DNA of 64,000 nucleotides from assembly GCF_038007465.1 (NCBI RefSeq), contig NZ_JBBOXF010000001.1, positions 1,018,501-1,082,500 of the forward strand, read 5' to 3'. The notes below the pieces were generated by a model. That model saw nothing but the letters and a program-made list of their open reading frames with translations. It had not been told where the DNA came from and made no database searches. Below are positions 52,457 through 60,833 of this stretch, in pieces (the stretch's first letter is position 1; each line of letters starts with the position of its first letter). The translations under genes were made by a program, and so were the position numbers. The DNA comes from Sporosarcina sp. FSL K6-1508 (GTDB lineage: Bacteria > Bacillota > Bacilli > Bacillales_A > Planococcaceae).

Positions 52457-52617
52457 TTAGAAGAGGGCGCAAATCATTCGAAGTCAATTGTAGTTCTACC
52501 ATCATCAAAAACATTGCTATAATAAGGGAGTGTCAAATGCTGAACAAAAGCTTTGACGCTCTTTTTACGTTTATAAAGTGAGTTTTAGATTCGATATGAC
52601 AGATTATACTGGTCAGG
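52457..52617 (+). repeat. Copy 2 of the 162-bp direct repeat
   Basis: The match to 49871-50032 includes TATAAT at 52518 and the promoter-proximal terminator hairpin at 52528-52566. This copy leads into the intact DUF4317 gene, so it is probably the parent copy. Confidence 0.85.
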
Positions 52618-52631
52618 GAGCTGAAATAGAG

Positions 52632-53819
52632 ATGAACAAGAAGGACATTGCAGCGATTCGCAAGCAATTTAAGTTAGATACGGATTTACTGAAAATCACT
52701 GAGATTTATAAAGTGTATATTAAGCAGGAGAGCAGTGATTTCTATCATGAGGAAAGCCAGTCATTTTCCCTATTGGACAGGGAGCAACAGGAGTTGTTTC
52801 TGACCAACTTTAAAAAAGTGTTAGGTGGAAAACTAGGGTTGAAACTATTTGAGGTGAAGTTTCAAGAGCAAGCGGAGGAGCAAACGGATCATACGCAACG
52901 ACTTTTATATGAGGGCCTCCATTCGGATGAAGTAGGAGATTGGAAAGAGAATATGCAAAGTATAGCCCGGAAAATGGTGCAAGATTCTCAATATGAAAAG
53001 GATATCGTTGTGACTTTTATCCGCGGTACTTATTTTAAACCGACGAAAAGGAATCATGATGAAGAGGAAGTCGCAAAGCAGGATGAAGTGTACAAGAACC
53101 CATTCATTCTCTGCAGTATGAATCAGACTGAACTGCCGAAACGGTCACTTGTATTTGATTTCAATGAGAAGGAATTTAAGTCGCGTGACATGCTCGATCC
53201 GATCATCAATTTAACTTCTCCAATTGGTGGATTTGTGTTCCCTTGCTTTACTGACAATGCGGCAGACGTCAATCACATCTTGTATGCTGCTGGCAAAGCG
53301 AATAAGCCAGATTACCACTTCATCGAGAATGTGCTGGACGGCGAAGAGATTATGACTGCTGAGGATGATAAAGCCGTCTTTGAAGAAATCGTAAAAGAAG
53401 TGGCTGGTAATGAGATGAATACAAGAACCCTTGCCAGTGTATATGATGAATTAAACAGTATGTTGCTTGTGGAAAACGAGGAAGAAGATGAAAGTCTTTC
53501 TACTTTGGATACTAAAGAAGTGGAGCGTGTGCTGAAGGCAAGTGGAGTGAAAGATGTGAGCACGGAAATAGTGGAAAGGGCATTTCAGAAAGTAATCGAA
53601 GACAAAACATATGAAATGAAGGCAAGCCATATCGTTCCAAGTTACACAACCAAGTCCATCAAGATTGAAACGAAAGTAGCAAACATTGCTATCAGCCCAC
53701 AAGACTTGAGATATGTGAGGCAGGTCACTGTCAATGGAAAACGTTGTATTTTGATTGAGGTAGAAGAAGACACGATAATTGAAGGGTTTACGCTGCTTCC
53801 GGAAGAACTGTTGGAGTAA
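52632..53819 (+). CDS. DUF4317 family protein
   Basis: The 395-residue soluble protein matches DUF4317 in memory: start MNKKDIAAIRKQFKLDTDLL, then YKVYIKQESSDFY, FSLLDREQQELFLTNFKKVLG, KNPFILCSMNQTELPKRSLVF and the end RCILIEVEEDTIIEGFTLLPEELLE-like pattern. The upstream GTG at 52578 extends the frame but family starts agree with ATG 52632. Function is unknown. A terminator hairpin lies between the promoter and the gene, so expression may depend on readthrough. A collapsed paralogue sits 2.6 kb upstream. Confidence 0.87.
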   Translation: MNKKDIAAIRKQFKLDTDLLKITEIYKVYIKQESSDFYHEESQSFSLLDREQQELFLTNFKKVLGGKLGLKLFEVKFQEQAEEQTDHTQRLLYEGLHSDEVGDWKENMQSIARKMVQDSQYEKDIVVTFIRGTYFKPTKRNHDEEEVAKQDEVYKNPFILCSMNQTELPKRSLVFDFNEKEFKSRDMLDPIINLTSPIGGFVFPCFTDNAADVNHILYAAGKANKPDYHFIENVLDGEEIMTAEDDKAVFEEIVKEVAGNEMNTRTLASVYDELNSMLLVENEEEDESLSTLDTKEVERVLKASGVKDVSTEIVERAFQKVIEDKTYEMKASHIVPSYTTKSIKIETKVANIAISPQDLRYVRQVTVNGKRCILIEVEEDTIIEGFTLLPEELLE

Positions 53820-53851
53820 TTGTAGCTTTATAGACCGAACACCAAGTGGGC

Positions 53852-53970
53852 ATAAATAGTTAGGGGCATCTAGTGGTGGCTTCCCAGCGGTAGTACCTAC
53901 CCCGAATAGAAGCGGGGTTAGGACCTTTTGGATGGAAACCCTGATTTTTACCATCTATCAAATAGACGAT
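53852..53970. other. GC-rich, strongly folding block upstream of mqo
   Basis: In an AT-rich gap, CCTACCCCG pairs with CGGGGTTAGG around AATAGAAG, and GGATGG pairs with CCATCT across AAACCCTGATTTTTA. GGTAGTACC is a short palindrome just before. No gene is visible. It may be a regulatory RNA, a transposon end or the end of a lost gene; I cannot decide. Confidence 0.45.
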
Positions 53971-53988
53971 AACTATTATATAATAGTT
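53971..53988 (+). promoter_or_regulatory. Perfect palindrome in the mqo upstream region
   Basis: AACTATTATATAATAGTT is an 18-base perfect palindrome that contains TATAAT. It lies 150 bases before the mqo start, so it could be an operator over a promoter. In such AT-rich DNA chance is also possible. Confidence 0.4.
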
Positions 53989-54139
53989 AATATAAACTAT
54001 AAATAATTGCAATGGCCTGTGATATTGTTTTAATTCATACAGAAAAGGTATGTGACTAGTCATTTTTTGGCTTGTTGTGACGCCTAAGCAGGAGCGCCTA
54101 CATCCTTTCTGCAAATCTTAAAGTATGAGGATGATAAAA

Positions 54140-55642
54140 ATGAGCAACAGCGAAAAGAAAACAGACGTCATCTTAATTGGTGCCGGAATTATGAGTGCGA
54201 CTTTGGGAACAATGCTAAAAGAATTAGTACCGGAATGGGAAATAAAAGTATTTGATAAGCTCGCAAACGCGGGGGAAGAAAGTTCTAATGAATGGAATAA
54301 TGCAGGAACGGGCCATGCGGCACTGTGTGAGCTTAACTACACAGTTGAAAAACCGGATGGATCTGTAGATATCAGCAAAGCTATAAGTATTAATGAGCAG
54401 TTTCAAGTTTCAATGCAGTTCTGGTCGTATCTCGTAAACAATAAGCTGATACATAATCCACAGGACTTTATTATGTCATTGCCCCATATGAGTATGGTGC
54501 AAGGGGAACAAAATGTAGCGTTTTTAAAGAAACGTTTTGAAGCGATGTCAAACAATCCTTTGTTCCAAGGAATGAAATTTTCCGATGACCCAGCAAAACT
54601 GATGGAATGGATTCCGCTTATTATGCAAGACCGCCCATCGAATGAAGCGATAGCGGCAACAAAAATTGACTCTGGTACAGACGTTAACTTTGGTGCTTTA
54701 ACGCGCATGTTATTTGACCATTTAAAAACTAAAAATGTTGATATCAACTATAACCATAGTGTTGACGCTATTAAACGTACGAACGATGGCTCATGGGATT
54801 TGAAAGTGAAGAATGTCGATAGTGGTAAGGTCGAGCACCATACTGCAAAATTCGTCTTTATCGGAGGCGGTGGAGGAAGTCTGCATCTACTGCAAAAATC
54901 CGGTATTCCTGAAGGAAAACATATTGGCGGATTCCCGGTAAGTGGCATATTTATGGTGTGTAATAATCCAGATGTTATCGCGCAACATCATGCAAAAGTA
55001 TACGGTAAAGCACAGGTTGGAGCTCCTCCAATGTCTGTTCCGCATCTTGATACACGATTTATCGATGATAAAAAATCGTTACTATTTGGACCATTTGCTG
55101 GCTTCTCACCAAAATTCCTAAAAACAGGTTCAATGTTTGACCTAGTAACTTCCGTAAAACCGGATAATGTCCTAACTATGTTGGCGGCAGGCGCAAAAGA
55201 GATGTCATTGACCAAATACTTGATCCAACAAGTGATGTTATCGAAAGAACAGCGTATGGAAGAGTTGCGCGTGTTTATCCCGAACGCGAAGAGCGAGGAT
55301 TGGGATTTCGTAGTAGCCGGCCAACGTGTACAAGTTATTAAAGATACTGCTGACGGCGGTAAAGGAACGCTCCAATTTGGTACCGAAGTTATCACTGCAG
55401 CTGACGGCTCGATTGCAGCATTACTAGGTGCTTCTCCAGGTGCTTCTACTGCTGTTCACGTTATGCTTGAAATAATTCAAAAATGCTTCCCGGAACATGT
55501 GAATGAGTGGGAACAAAAAATCAAAGAAATGATTCCATCTTATGGCTTGTCGCTAATGGAAAATCCGGAGCTTCTGGACGAAATTCATGCTTCGACAGCA
55601 GAGACACTTGGTCTAAGCGGAAAAGAGCTAGTCTATAGTTAA
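54140..55642 (+). CDS. mqo: Malate:quinone oxidoreductase
   Basis: The 500-residue FAD enzyme oxidises malate to oxaloacetate and passes electrons to the quinone pool at the membrane. Visible are the FAD site VILIGAGIMSATLGTML, the MQO hallmark ESSNEWNNAGTGHAALCELNYT, VFIGGGGGSLHLLQKSGIP, and QRVQVIKDTADGGKGTLQFG near the end. ATG 54140 follows GAGGATG; the upstream ATG is less well placed. It stands alone, downstream of an unexplained structured block. Confidence 0.96.
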   Translation: MSNSEKKTDVILIGAGIMSATLGTMLKELVPEWEIKVFDKLANAGEESSNEWNNAGTGHAALCELNYTVEKPDGSVDISKAISINEQFQVSMQFWSYLVNNKLIHNPQDFIMSLPHMSMVQGEQNVAFLKKRFEAMSNNPLFQGMKFSDDPAKLMEWIPLIMQDRPSNEAIAATKIDSGTDVNFGALTRMLFDHLKTKNVDINYNHSVDAIKRTNDGSWDLKVKNVDSGKVEHHTAKFVFIGGGGGSLHLLQKSGIPEGKHIGGFPVSGIFMVCNNPDVIAQHHAKVYGKAQVGAPPMSVPHLDTRFIDDKKSLLFGPFAGFSPKFLKTGSMFDLVTSVKPDNVLTMLAAGAKEMSLTKYLIQQVMLSKEQRMEELRVFIPNAKSEDWDFVVAGQRVQVIKDTADGGKGTLQFGTEVITAADGSIAALLGASPGASTAVHVMLEIIQKCFPEHVNEWEQKIKEMIPSYGLSLMENPELLDEIHASTAETLGLSGKELVYS

Positions 55643-55668
55643 TTCTTTAGACGTGGAAGTTAAGGTAT

Positions 55669-56150
55669 TTATATATGTTGAATTAAAGAATCCCATTGAA
55701 TCTGCTGTGGTGCTCAATAATGAGAGAGTTGGAATTCTGGGTATGGATTGTAGAACGCTTGTCGCTTTGGGACGCCTTTGCTGCGCCTGCGCTAGGGTGT
55801 TCAGTATTGAGAGAAATGTGATTTTGAGATGTATATGCCGAGATTATAATGTGGTTACTAGTTGATACTACTTATAATCAAGAAAGACGCACCCCAGGTT
55901 GCAGATCTCATCACAGATAATGAAATGCTCTTTCTCCATAGAACATCCAGCGAAGGCGCGACTTCGTGGTAGCCGTAGCGATAAGATTGAAAGTGGTCTT
56001 CTTTCTGGCTTATCGCGGGAGGCATCCACAAAGCGCCGAAGCGGTATTAGCAGGATTTTTAATTCGTTCCAAGTATTAGACCTTTTTCAGAGACCTCCCA
56101 AAAGAACTTGTAAAGCACATATGCCATATTCATTTGTTCAACATATATAG
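55669..56150. mobile_element. MITE-like element B, inverted relative to A
   Basis: TATATATGTTGAA at 55670 and TTCAACATATATAG ending at 56150 are the ends. The reverse complement matches element A along both flanks and carries one copy of the folded module (about 55940-56050). It is 157 bases shorter than A, which fits an internal duplication in A. No gene inside. Confidence 0.75.
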
Positions 56151-56196
56151 CAACACTTTTCACTAATGGACAATCATTTCTTTGATAAAAGGATTA

Positions 56197-56247
56197 AAAA
56201 AGCAAATACTGCCCGCCTGAACAATAGGCGGGCAGTATTTGCTTTTT
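56197..56247 (-). terminator. Strong terminator for the ECF S-component remnant
   Basis: GCAAATACTGCCCGCCT and AGGCGGGCAGTATTTGC are perfect 17-base arms with A and T runs outside, usable on both strands. Confidence 0.9.
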
Positions 56248-56251
56248 ACGT

Positions 56252-56744
56252 TTAAATAGAAACTTTTTTCAGCAAAACACATACTCGAATTGCTACAATG
56301 ATCTCCACAATATTTTGAAGTAAGTTTCCGGGAGTAGAAGCCAATTGCCAAATAGGACCCGTTCGCAAATATAACAAACACCTAACATAACGGGAATTGA
56401 ACTGATGGTGGCTAATAGATTGAAAGCAATACTATTTCCTTTGCGAACGAATGACCAAGCAATTTTACCAACTATATAGCCTTGCAAGCCTCGAGCCACA
56501 AAGGTAAAGGGGGCCCACAATGTCCAATCAAATAATAGTGAAATAATTCCATGCCAATAGCGCCAGCGAGTACCTCTTTTTTAGGGCCAAAAAGAATAGC
56601 TGCGATAAAGAACGTGGCTGTTTCAAGATGAACCAATCCACCATTTGCCACAATAGGTAGTCTGAAATTGAATGTAAGGGGTGTAACGAGTACGAGTGCA
56701 ATTAACATTGCGGTTAGGTTCATATCAAACGTGCTTGATTTCAT
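56252..56744 (-). pseudogene. ECF transporter S component, two frameshifts
   Basis: The first part reads NLTAMLIALVLVTPLTFNFR, then LPIVANGGLVHLETATFFIA and AILFGPKKEVLAGAIGMELF. Near 56530 the frame changes: LFDWTLWAPFTFVARGLQGY continues in another frame. Near 56340 a second change is needed to reach STPGNLLQNIVEIIVAIRVC and the stop at 56252. Together the pieces make a full-length small membrane protein of the ECF substrate-binding type. The vitamin or other ligand is unknown. Sequencing error is possible for either shift, but two suggest true decay. Confidence 0.8.
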
Positions 56745-57114
56745 AGTTATAATCCTACCTTTATTTTTTCTTTGTCTGGAGTCCTGACTTTTTAAATCTG
56801 TTTTCGTATTCACTGATAACCTTAGCGAAGAAAGGGTATACATAAAAGTATCGATTTAGTGTAAAAGGTAGGGAGCAGTTTGTAGGGAAATCAAAAAAAT
56901 GAGTGGTGAATCATGAGTTGAAATTGAATCTAAATACACATTAAACGCTATGTAAGAAATAATTAGTATCTTGTTTTTATTTTAAAGTAGTTACGGAAAC
57001 TAGAAGGAAGCCTTGTAGCCGGTCGCGTTCATTATCTAAAACTAGGTTGATAGTATTGTAACCTTTTTGTTTTGGAATCGACTAATAGGGTGAAATGAAA
57101 AGGAGATGTTTTTT
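56745..57114. other. Intergenic region, nothing recognised
   Basis: The 370-base AT-rich gap between divergent units must hold promoters for both directions, but no gene or clear repeat is visible. Confidence 0.5.
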
Positions 57115-58011
57115 ATGAAAAAGATAAAATTCGTACCATTCGCTATGACAGCCTTGTTACTAGGGGGGGCAACTGTAGCAACTACAACGTTTGCCGATGA
57201 AGCACCTACAGAAGAAATGGAAGTACAACCGGTTTTCATTAAAATCGCAGGCACAATTGACAATGTGGATGTACGCGATAATGCGACGTACTATACAATG
57301 AAAGACGGGGAAAATATAAATGTACTAGCGGTTACAGCTGATACACTTGTATTTGATAATACAGGTAAAAAGGTGGAGCTGAAAAAAGGCGATAAAGTAG
57401 AGGCTCACACATTTGCAAATAAACCAATGTTAGCAATTTACCCACCACAGTATAGCCCAGAGGTAGTTATTGTCAAAACAGAGGCAATGGGTGAAGCAAC
57501 TGTAGGAACATTTGATAAAGACTTACTGGATGCTAACTTGTCATTAAAATTAAATGTCAGTGAAGAGACGGAACTATCAAGCTTATCGGGCAAAGAAGTA
57601 AAAATCACTGATCTAGCCGACAAAAATTTACTTGTATTCTATACAATTACAACAATGAGTATCCCTGCACAAACACCGCCTTCAAAGGTAGTTGTATTGG
57701 ATCAAAAAGAAGCGGATCAGGAAGCTCCAGGAGACTCAGTTATCGAAGAAATTATTGCTAATGATTTCTATGATGTGGACGGAACAAAAATGGTACCACT
57801 TCGACTTCTTGTTGAGGAACTTGGTTATAAAGTGAAATCGACTGGTAAAGGAGCAATCATTTCAAAAGGTGCTCTAAGCTACACAATTACACGGGGTGAA
57901 AAAACGTACGGCTATAACAAAGCACTTCTTAATTTTGATGTAGCTCCAGCTCTTCTTGAGCCAATGAAAACGTATGTCCCTGTTGAATTTATTCGAGAAT
58001 TAATAAAGTAA
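57115..58011 (+). CDS. Secreted protein with copper-amine-oxidase-like stalk domain
   Basis: The 298-residue protein has a signal peptide (KKIKFVPFAMTALLLGGATV, cleavage near TTFADEA). A beta-rich middle resembles an OB-like metal/redox-linked domain (FIKIAGTIDNVDVRDNATYY). The C-terminal stalk domain has VPLRLLVEELGYKVK and KTYVPVEFIREL, the pattern of Cu_amine_oxidN1. These domains are structural and do not imply amine oxidase activity. ATG 57115 is nine bases after AAAAGGAG; ATG 57106 is too close to it. Role unknown. Confidence 0.82.
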   Translation: MKKIKFVPFAMTALLLGGATVATTTFADEAPTEEMEVQPVFIKIAGTIDNVDVRDNATYYTMKDGENINVLAVTADTLVFDNTGKKVELKKGDKVEAHTFANKPMLAIYPPQYSPEVVIVKTEAMGEATVGTFDKDLLDANLSLKLNVSEETELSSLSGKEVKITDLADKNLLVFYTITTMSIPAQTPPSKVVVLDQKEADQEAPGDSVIEEIIANDFYDVDGTKMVPLRLLVEELGYKVKSTGKGAIISKGALSYTITRGEKTYGYNKALLNFDVAPALLEPMKTYVPVEFIRELIK

Positions 58012-58038
58012 GAATGTCGAGTAATCAGGCGGTGCTCA

Positions 58039-58084
58039 GGTACCGGTCCCCTGAAGATAGGTTTGAAGTCTTTAGGAGGCCAGT
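58039..58084. repeat. Palindromic element GGTAC...GTACC
   Basis: GGTACCGGTCCCCTGAAGA pairs imperfectly with TCTTTAGGAGGCCAGTACC. A degenerate relative (GAAGATAGGATGGACGTCTT) lies around 44779-44815 near the TetR gene end. Confidence 0.55.
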
Positions 58085-58107
58085 ACCAAAACCCCTTGCG
58101 TAATGAG

Positions 58108-58156
58108 AGGTGCCCGTTTCCAAAACAGTTCGAAACTGTTTTGGAAACGGGCACCT
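58108..58156. repeat. 23-bp perfect palindrome of the AGGTGCC type
   Basis: Arms 58108-58130 and 58134-58156 are perfect inverted copies with outer AGGTGCCCGTTTCC and inner AAACAGTT sequence, and a three-base loop. It shares its outer AGGTGCC ends with 43198-43246. It probably terminates transcription between the convergent genes. Confidence 0.85.
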
Positions 58157-58205
58157 TATTTCAAAAGGTAAGAAAGTATAAGATTTTGAACATGGAGCAG
58201 TGTCT

Positions 58206-58237
58206 AGCTTCAGCGCCTCTACCAAGGCGCTGGAGCT
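58206..58237. terminator. Hairpin AGCTTCAGCGCC / GGCGCTGGAGCT
   Basis: A 12-base near-perfect stem next to the pgeF stop, followed by TTTT on the plus strand and AAAA/T-rich sequence on the other. The TGTCTAGCTTCAGCGCC wording is common in Bacillaceae intergenic regions. Confidence 0.75.
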
Positions 58238-58255
58238 TTTCTTATCTTTACCTGG

Positions 58256-59020
58256 TCAATTGTCAATTTTCATTATAAAACTTAGATGTCTTCCGCATTT
58301 TTTGTCTTGACGATAAGAAAAACCAGCCGGATCTATATATGTACAAGTCCGATCAATTGTAATTCGCTCAGCTGGAATCCCCGCCATCTCACATTGCTTT
58401 TTCACAGTAAGCTGATTATCAATGTGGTACTTGCGAGTCTGGTCATTGTAATACATAAACTCATCCGTATAGCCAAGCTCTTTAAATTTTATATAGACAT
58501 CTTCATCGACTTCAAACTTTTTCTGGCTTAGTGCTGCACCAATCTGGACGTGGAAATCACTCGGATTGCAGTGCTCAACTTGTGTTAAATGCTCGAAAAG
58601 TTTCGAGGTAATTTCTTTGACTGTACCTTGCCATCCGGAATGGATCACGCCAATGAGACCATTCACTTCATTGTAAAAAATCACGGGGACACAATCGGCA
58701 GTGAAACTACAGAGCACGAGATTGGGCTCATACGTATACAGGGCGTCTGTGTCAGCAATGGCGGTATGTACGCGGTCTGCACCTCGACCTTTGTCATCTG
58801 GCGTTACCCGATGGAAATAGGCGCTATGTGTTTGTGTGGCACAAACGAAATTGTCTAGCTTGCAATGCAAGGAAGTAGCTAATTTCTTGCGATTTTCCAC
58901 TATATTAGTAGGGGTTACGCAGGCATGAAGCGCCATGTTGTTGTCTTCAAGTTCGGATTCATCTTTCATGGTCATTCCTGCTATAAATTTGTCATTGTTT
59001 ACGTATATGTTTGTTTTCAT
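58256..59020 (-). CDS. pgeF: Peptidoglycan editing factor (multicopper polyphenol oxidase family)
   Basis: The 254-residue cytoplasmic protein belongs to the DUF152/YfiH family. The metal or active-site residues are seen in ATQTHSAYFHRV, FTADCVPVIFYN (the Cys) and GVIHSGWQGTVKEI (the His), plus PAGFSYRQDKKCGRHLSFI at the end. In E. coli PgeF removes wrongly built cell-wall precursors; other relatives act on nucleosides, so the activity here is inferred. ATG 59020 follows AAGGTGATGAT. It stands alone. Confidence 0.9.
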   Translation of the reverse strand: MKTNIYVNNDKFIAGMTMKDESELEDNNMALHACVTPTNIVENRKKLATSLHCKLDNFVCATQTHSAYFHRVTPDDKGRGADRVHTAIADTDALYTYEPNLVLCSFTADCVPVIFYNEVNGLIGVIHSGWQGTVKEITSKLFEHLTQVEHCNPSDFHVQIGAALSQKKFEVDEDVYIKFKELGYTDEFMYYNDQTRKYHIDNQLTVKKQCEMAGIPAERITIDRTCTYIDPAGFSYRQDKKCGRHLSFIMKIDN

Positions 59021-59165
59021 ATCATCACCTTATTTTACTATATAGTTGTGTACTACTGATGTACAGGGCAGTATGAAAGTAATTTTTTCGGAGTAAGTGG
59101 GGGCTGTTTGCCGCAATTTAATCGAAAAGGATTATGAAATACGTCAGGACTTTAGCCGATGAAAA

Positions 59166-59199
59166 CAGTGCCTGTCACACTTATGGTGAACAGGCACTG
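59166..59199. terminator. Hairpin CAGTGCCTGT / ACAGGCACTG
   Basis: A ten-base perfect stem lies directly after the minus-strand 49-aa gene stop and 145 bases from pgeF. It probably terminates the small gene. Confidence 0.8.
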
Positions 59200-59202
59200 A
59201 TT

Positions 59203-59352
59203 TTAGCGCTTTCTTTTGTTTTTTTTACCATCTAAGTTTAGAAATTCGCTTTCGCTTGCAAACTCAACATCATTTTTCGGCTTAGTATCGTATTTAAGGG
59301 CGTTCCGCTGTTTCCCCTTATCTTTATTTTTATTTTTGTTTTCCTCCGACAT
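59203..59352 (-). CDS. Small 49-aa basic protein, unknown
   Basis: A perfect AAAGGAGGTTCGAGTC site precedes ATG. The protein begins MSEENKNKNKDKGKQRN, has a middle DTKPKNDVEFASESEFLNLD and ends KKNKRKR. It is hydrophilic, lysine-rich and resembles small spore-core or YfhD-like proteins in composition, but I do not recognise a family. The terminator placed right after the stop supports it being a true gene. Confidence 0.75.
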   Translation of the reverse strand: MSEENKNKNKDKGKQRNALKYDTKPKNDVEFASESEFLNLDGKKNKRKR

Positions 59353-59456
59353 GACTCGAACCTCCTTTTGTAGATTGATTTCTTCTCTATTATGTTCCTG
59401 CGGAAGAGTTTTATGTAAGATGATGAAAAACAGGTACCTCAGACTATCATTATTTT

Positions 59457-59508
59457 TGGCGCAGGCATTCCCTAAGCGTTGAAGTAGATTTGAAAGGGAT
59501 CTCTATGT
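59457..59508 (+). repeat. Degenerate end of the MITE-like element
   Basis: GGCGCAGGCATTCCCTAAGCG followed by AGTAGATTTGAAAGGGATC matches the right-hand part of element A (GGCGAGAGGCATTCCCTAGCG, AGTAGATTCAATGGGATTC) with an internal deletion. The rest of the gap 59353-59728 shows no gene. Confidence 0.5.
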
Positions 59509-59728
59509 CCTTTACTTCTTTGGAGAGTGTTTAGTATGGCTTTATCTATTCAGTGTGTGAGGCCAGCCAGCTGCTGACACGGTGCATTTATAACTCATAT
59601 TCTTTACATGGCTGGAAACCCTGTGGGAATTTCATGTAATCGTAATGATTTCTTTCATTTTCCTCTGTTTTTCCAATATACTATTCATAGGCGTCATGAA
59701 TGCTAATAAGACGGAAGAGTAAAGGGGA

Positions 59729-60694
59729 ATGAGTAAGATTCGAATCAATTGGAAGAGACTTCTTTTACTTTTTGCTGCTGTCTTCGTGATCCTCCAAATC
59801 GTCGGCAGCTTCTTTTTCTATGAATTAGCAGTCAAGCGGGGACCGAAAGAATTTTTGCAGAAGAATACAGATTTGGAAGTGTCGGATAAGGCAATGGACC
59901 TCTTTTTGAACGGAGAATGGATTGACTGGGTGGCTGCTCAAAAATTTGAACACCTTACATTAACATCACGCGACGGACTGAAATTGTCAGGCTACTATTT
60001 GCCAGCAGCCAAGCCAACAGAAAAACTGGTCATTTTAACACATGGTTACTTAGGAAATGCGAAGCAGATGGGGCTATTTGGACAGCATTATTATAACGAT
60101 TTGGGCTACAATATCTTTATGCCTGATGCACGGGGGCATGGGAAGAGCGAGGGAGATTATTATGGGTTTGGCTGGCCCGAACGGCTTGATCTAATCGATT
60201 GGACACACTATTTGGTGAAGAAACTTGGACCGGATACTGAGGTGGCCTATCATGGCTTATCGATGGGCGCGGCGACCGTCTTGATGGCTAGTGGAGAAGA
60301 GGAACTTCCCAGCCAAGTCAAGGCCATTATAGCGGACAGCCCGTATGAGTCAGTCTACCAATTATTCAAATATCAAATGAATCGGATGTTTCATCTGCCG
60401 GCATTTCCGATGTTAGACAGTACGAGTGTGTTAACGAAAATGAGGGCAGGTTATTCATTCAGGGAAGCAAGTGTGCTGAAAGAAGTGCAGAAGACGAATG
60501 TCCCAATTCTATATATTCATGGAGAAAGCGATACATTCGTTCCAGCGAAGATGGCAAAGAATTTATATCAGCAAACTTCAAGTGACGCAGAGCTCTTGAT
60601 TGTTCCGAAAGCGAACCACGGTGAATCCATTGCATTAGACGAAGACAAATACAAAATGGCAATTGATCATTTTCTTAACCGTTATATTAAATAG
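59729..60694 (+). CDS. Alpha/beta hydrolase with N-terminal membrane anchor
   Basis: The 321-residue hydrolase has a single N-terminal helix (LLLLFAAVFVILQIVGSFFF). The catalytic fold follows: oxyanion loop ILTHGYLGNAKQM, nucleophile elbow HGLSMGAATVL with Ser, acid in HGESDTFVP and His in KANHGESIAL. It resembles B. subtilis YqkD-type serine aminopeptidase-like proteins. It likely acts at the outer membrane face. AAAGGGGA lies just before the ATG. Substrate unknown. Confidence 0.88.
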   Translation: MSKIRINWKRLLLLFAAVFVILQIVGSFFFYELAVKRGPKEFLQKNTDLEVSDKAMDLFLNGEWIDWVAAQKFEHLTLTSRDGLKLSGYYLPAAKPTEKLVILTHGYLGNAKQMGLFGQHYYNDLGYNIFMPDARGHGKSEGDYYGFGWPERLDLIDWTHYLVKKLGPDTEVAYHGLSMGAATVLMASGEEELPSQVKAIIADSPYESVYQLFKYQMNRMFHLPAFPMLDSTSVLTKMRAGYSFREASVLKEVQKTNVPILYIHGESDTFVPAKMAKNLYQQTSSDAELLIVPKANHGESIALDEDKYKMAIDHFLNRYIK

Positions 60695-60833
60695 TGTCAG
60701 GTAACTATTCAGAGTAGCGGCTTATATGCTGGTGTTCTTCGTACAAATACCCACCACATAAATAATGCAATAAATAAAGTAAAGCATTATACTGATAACT
60801 ACTGTGCAAATAGGAAAGGTTTTGGGGATAAAG

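Noticed and set aside
53852..53970. Firm call of a known riboswitch or transposon guide RNA
   Set aside because: Stems are clear, but I could not match the sequence to any consensus I remember with certainty.
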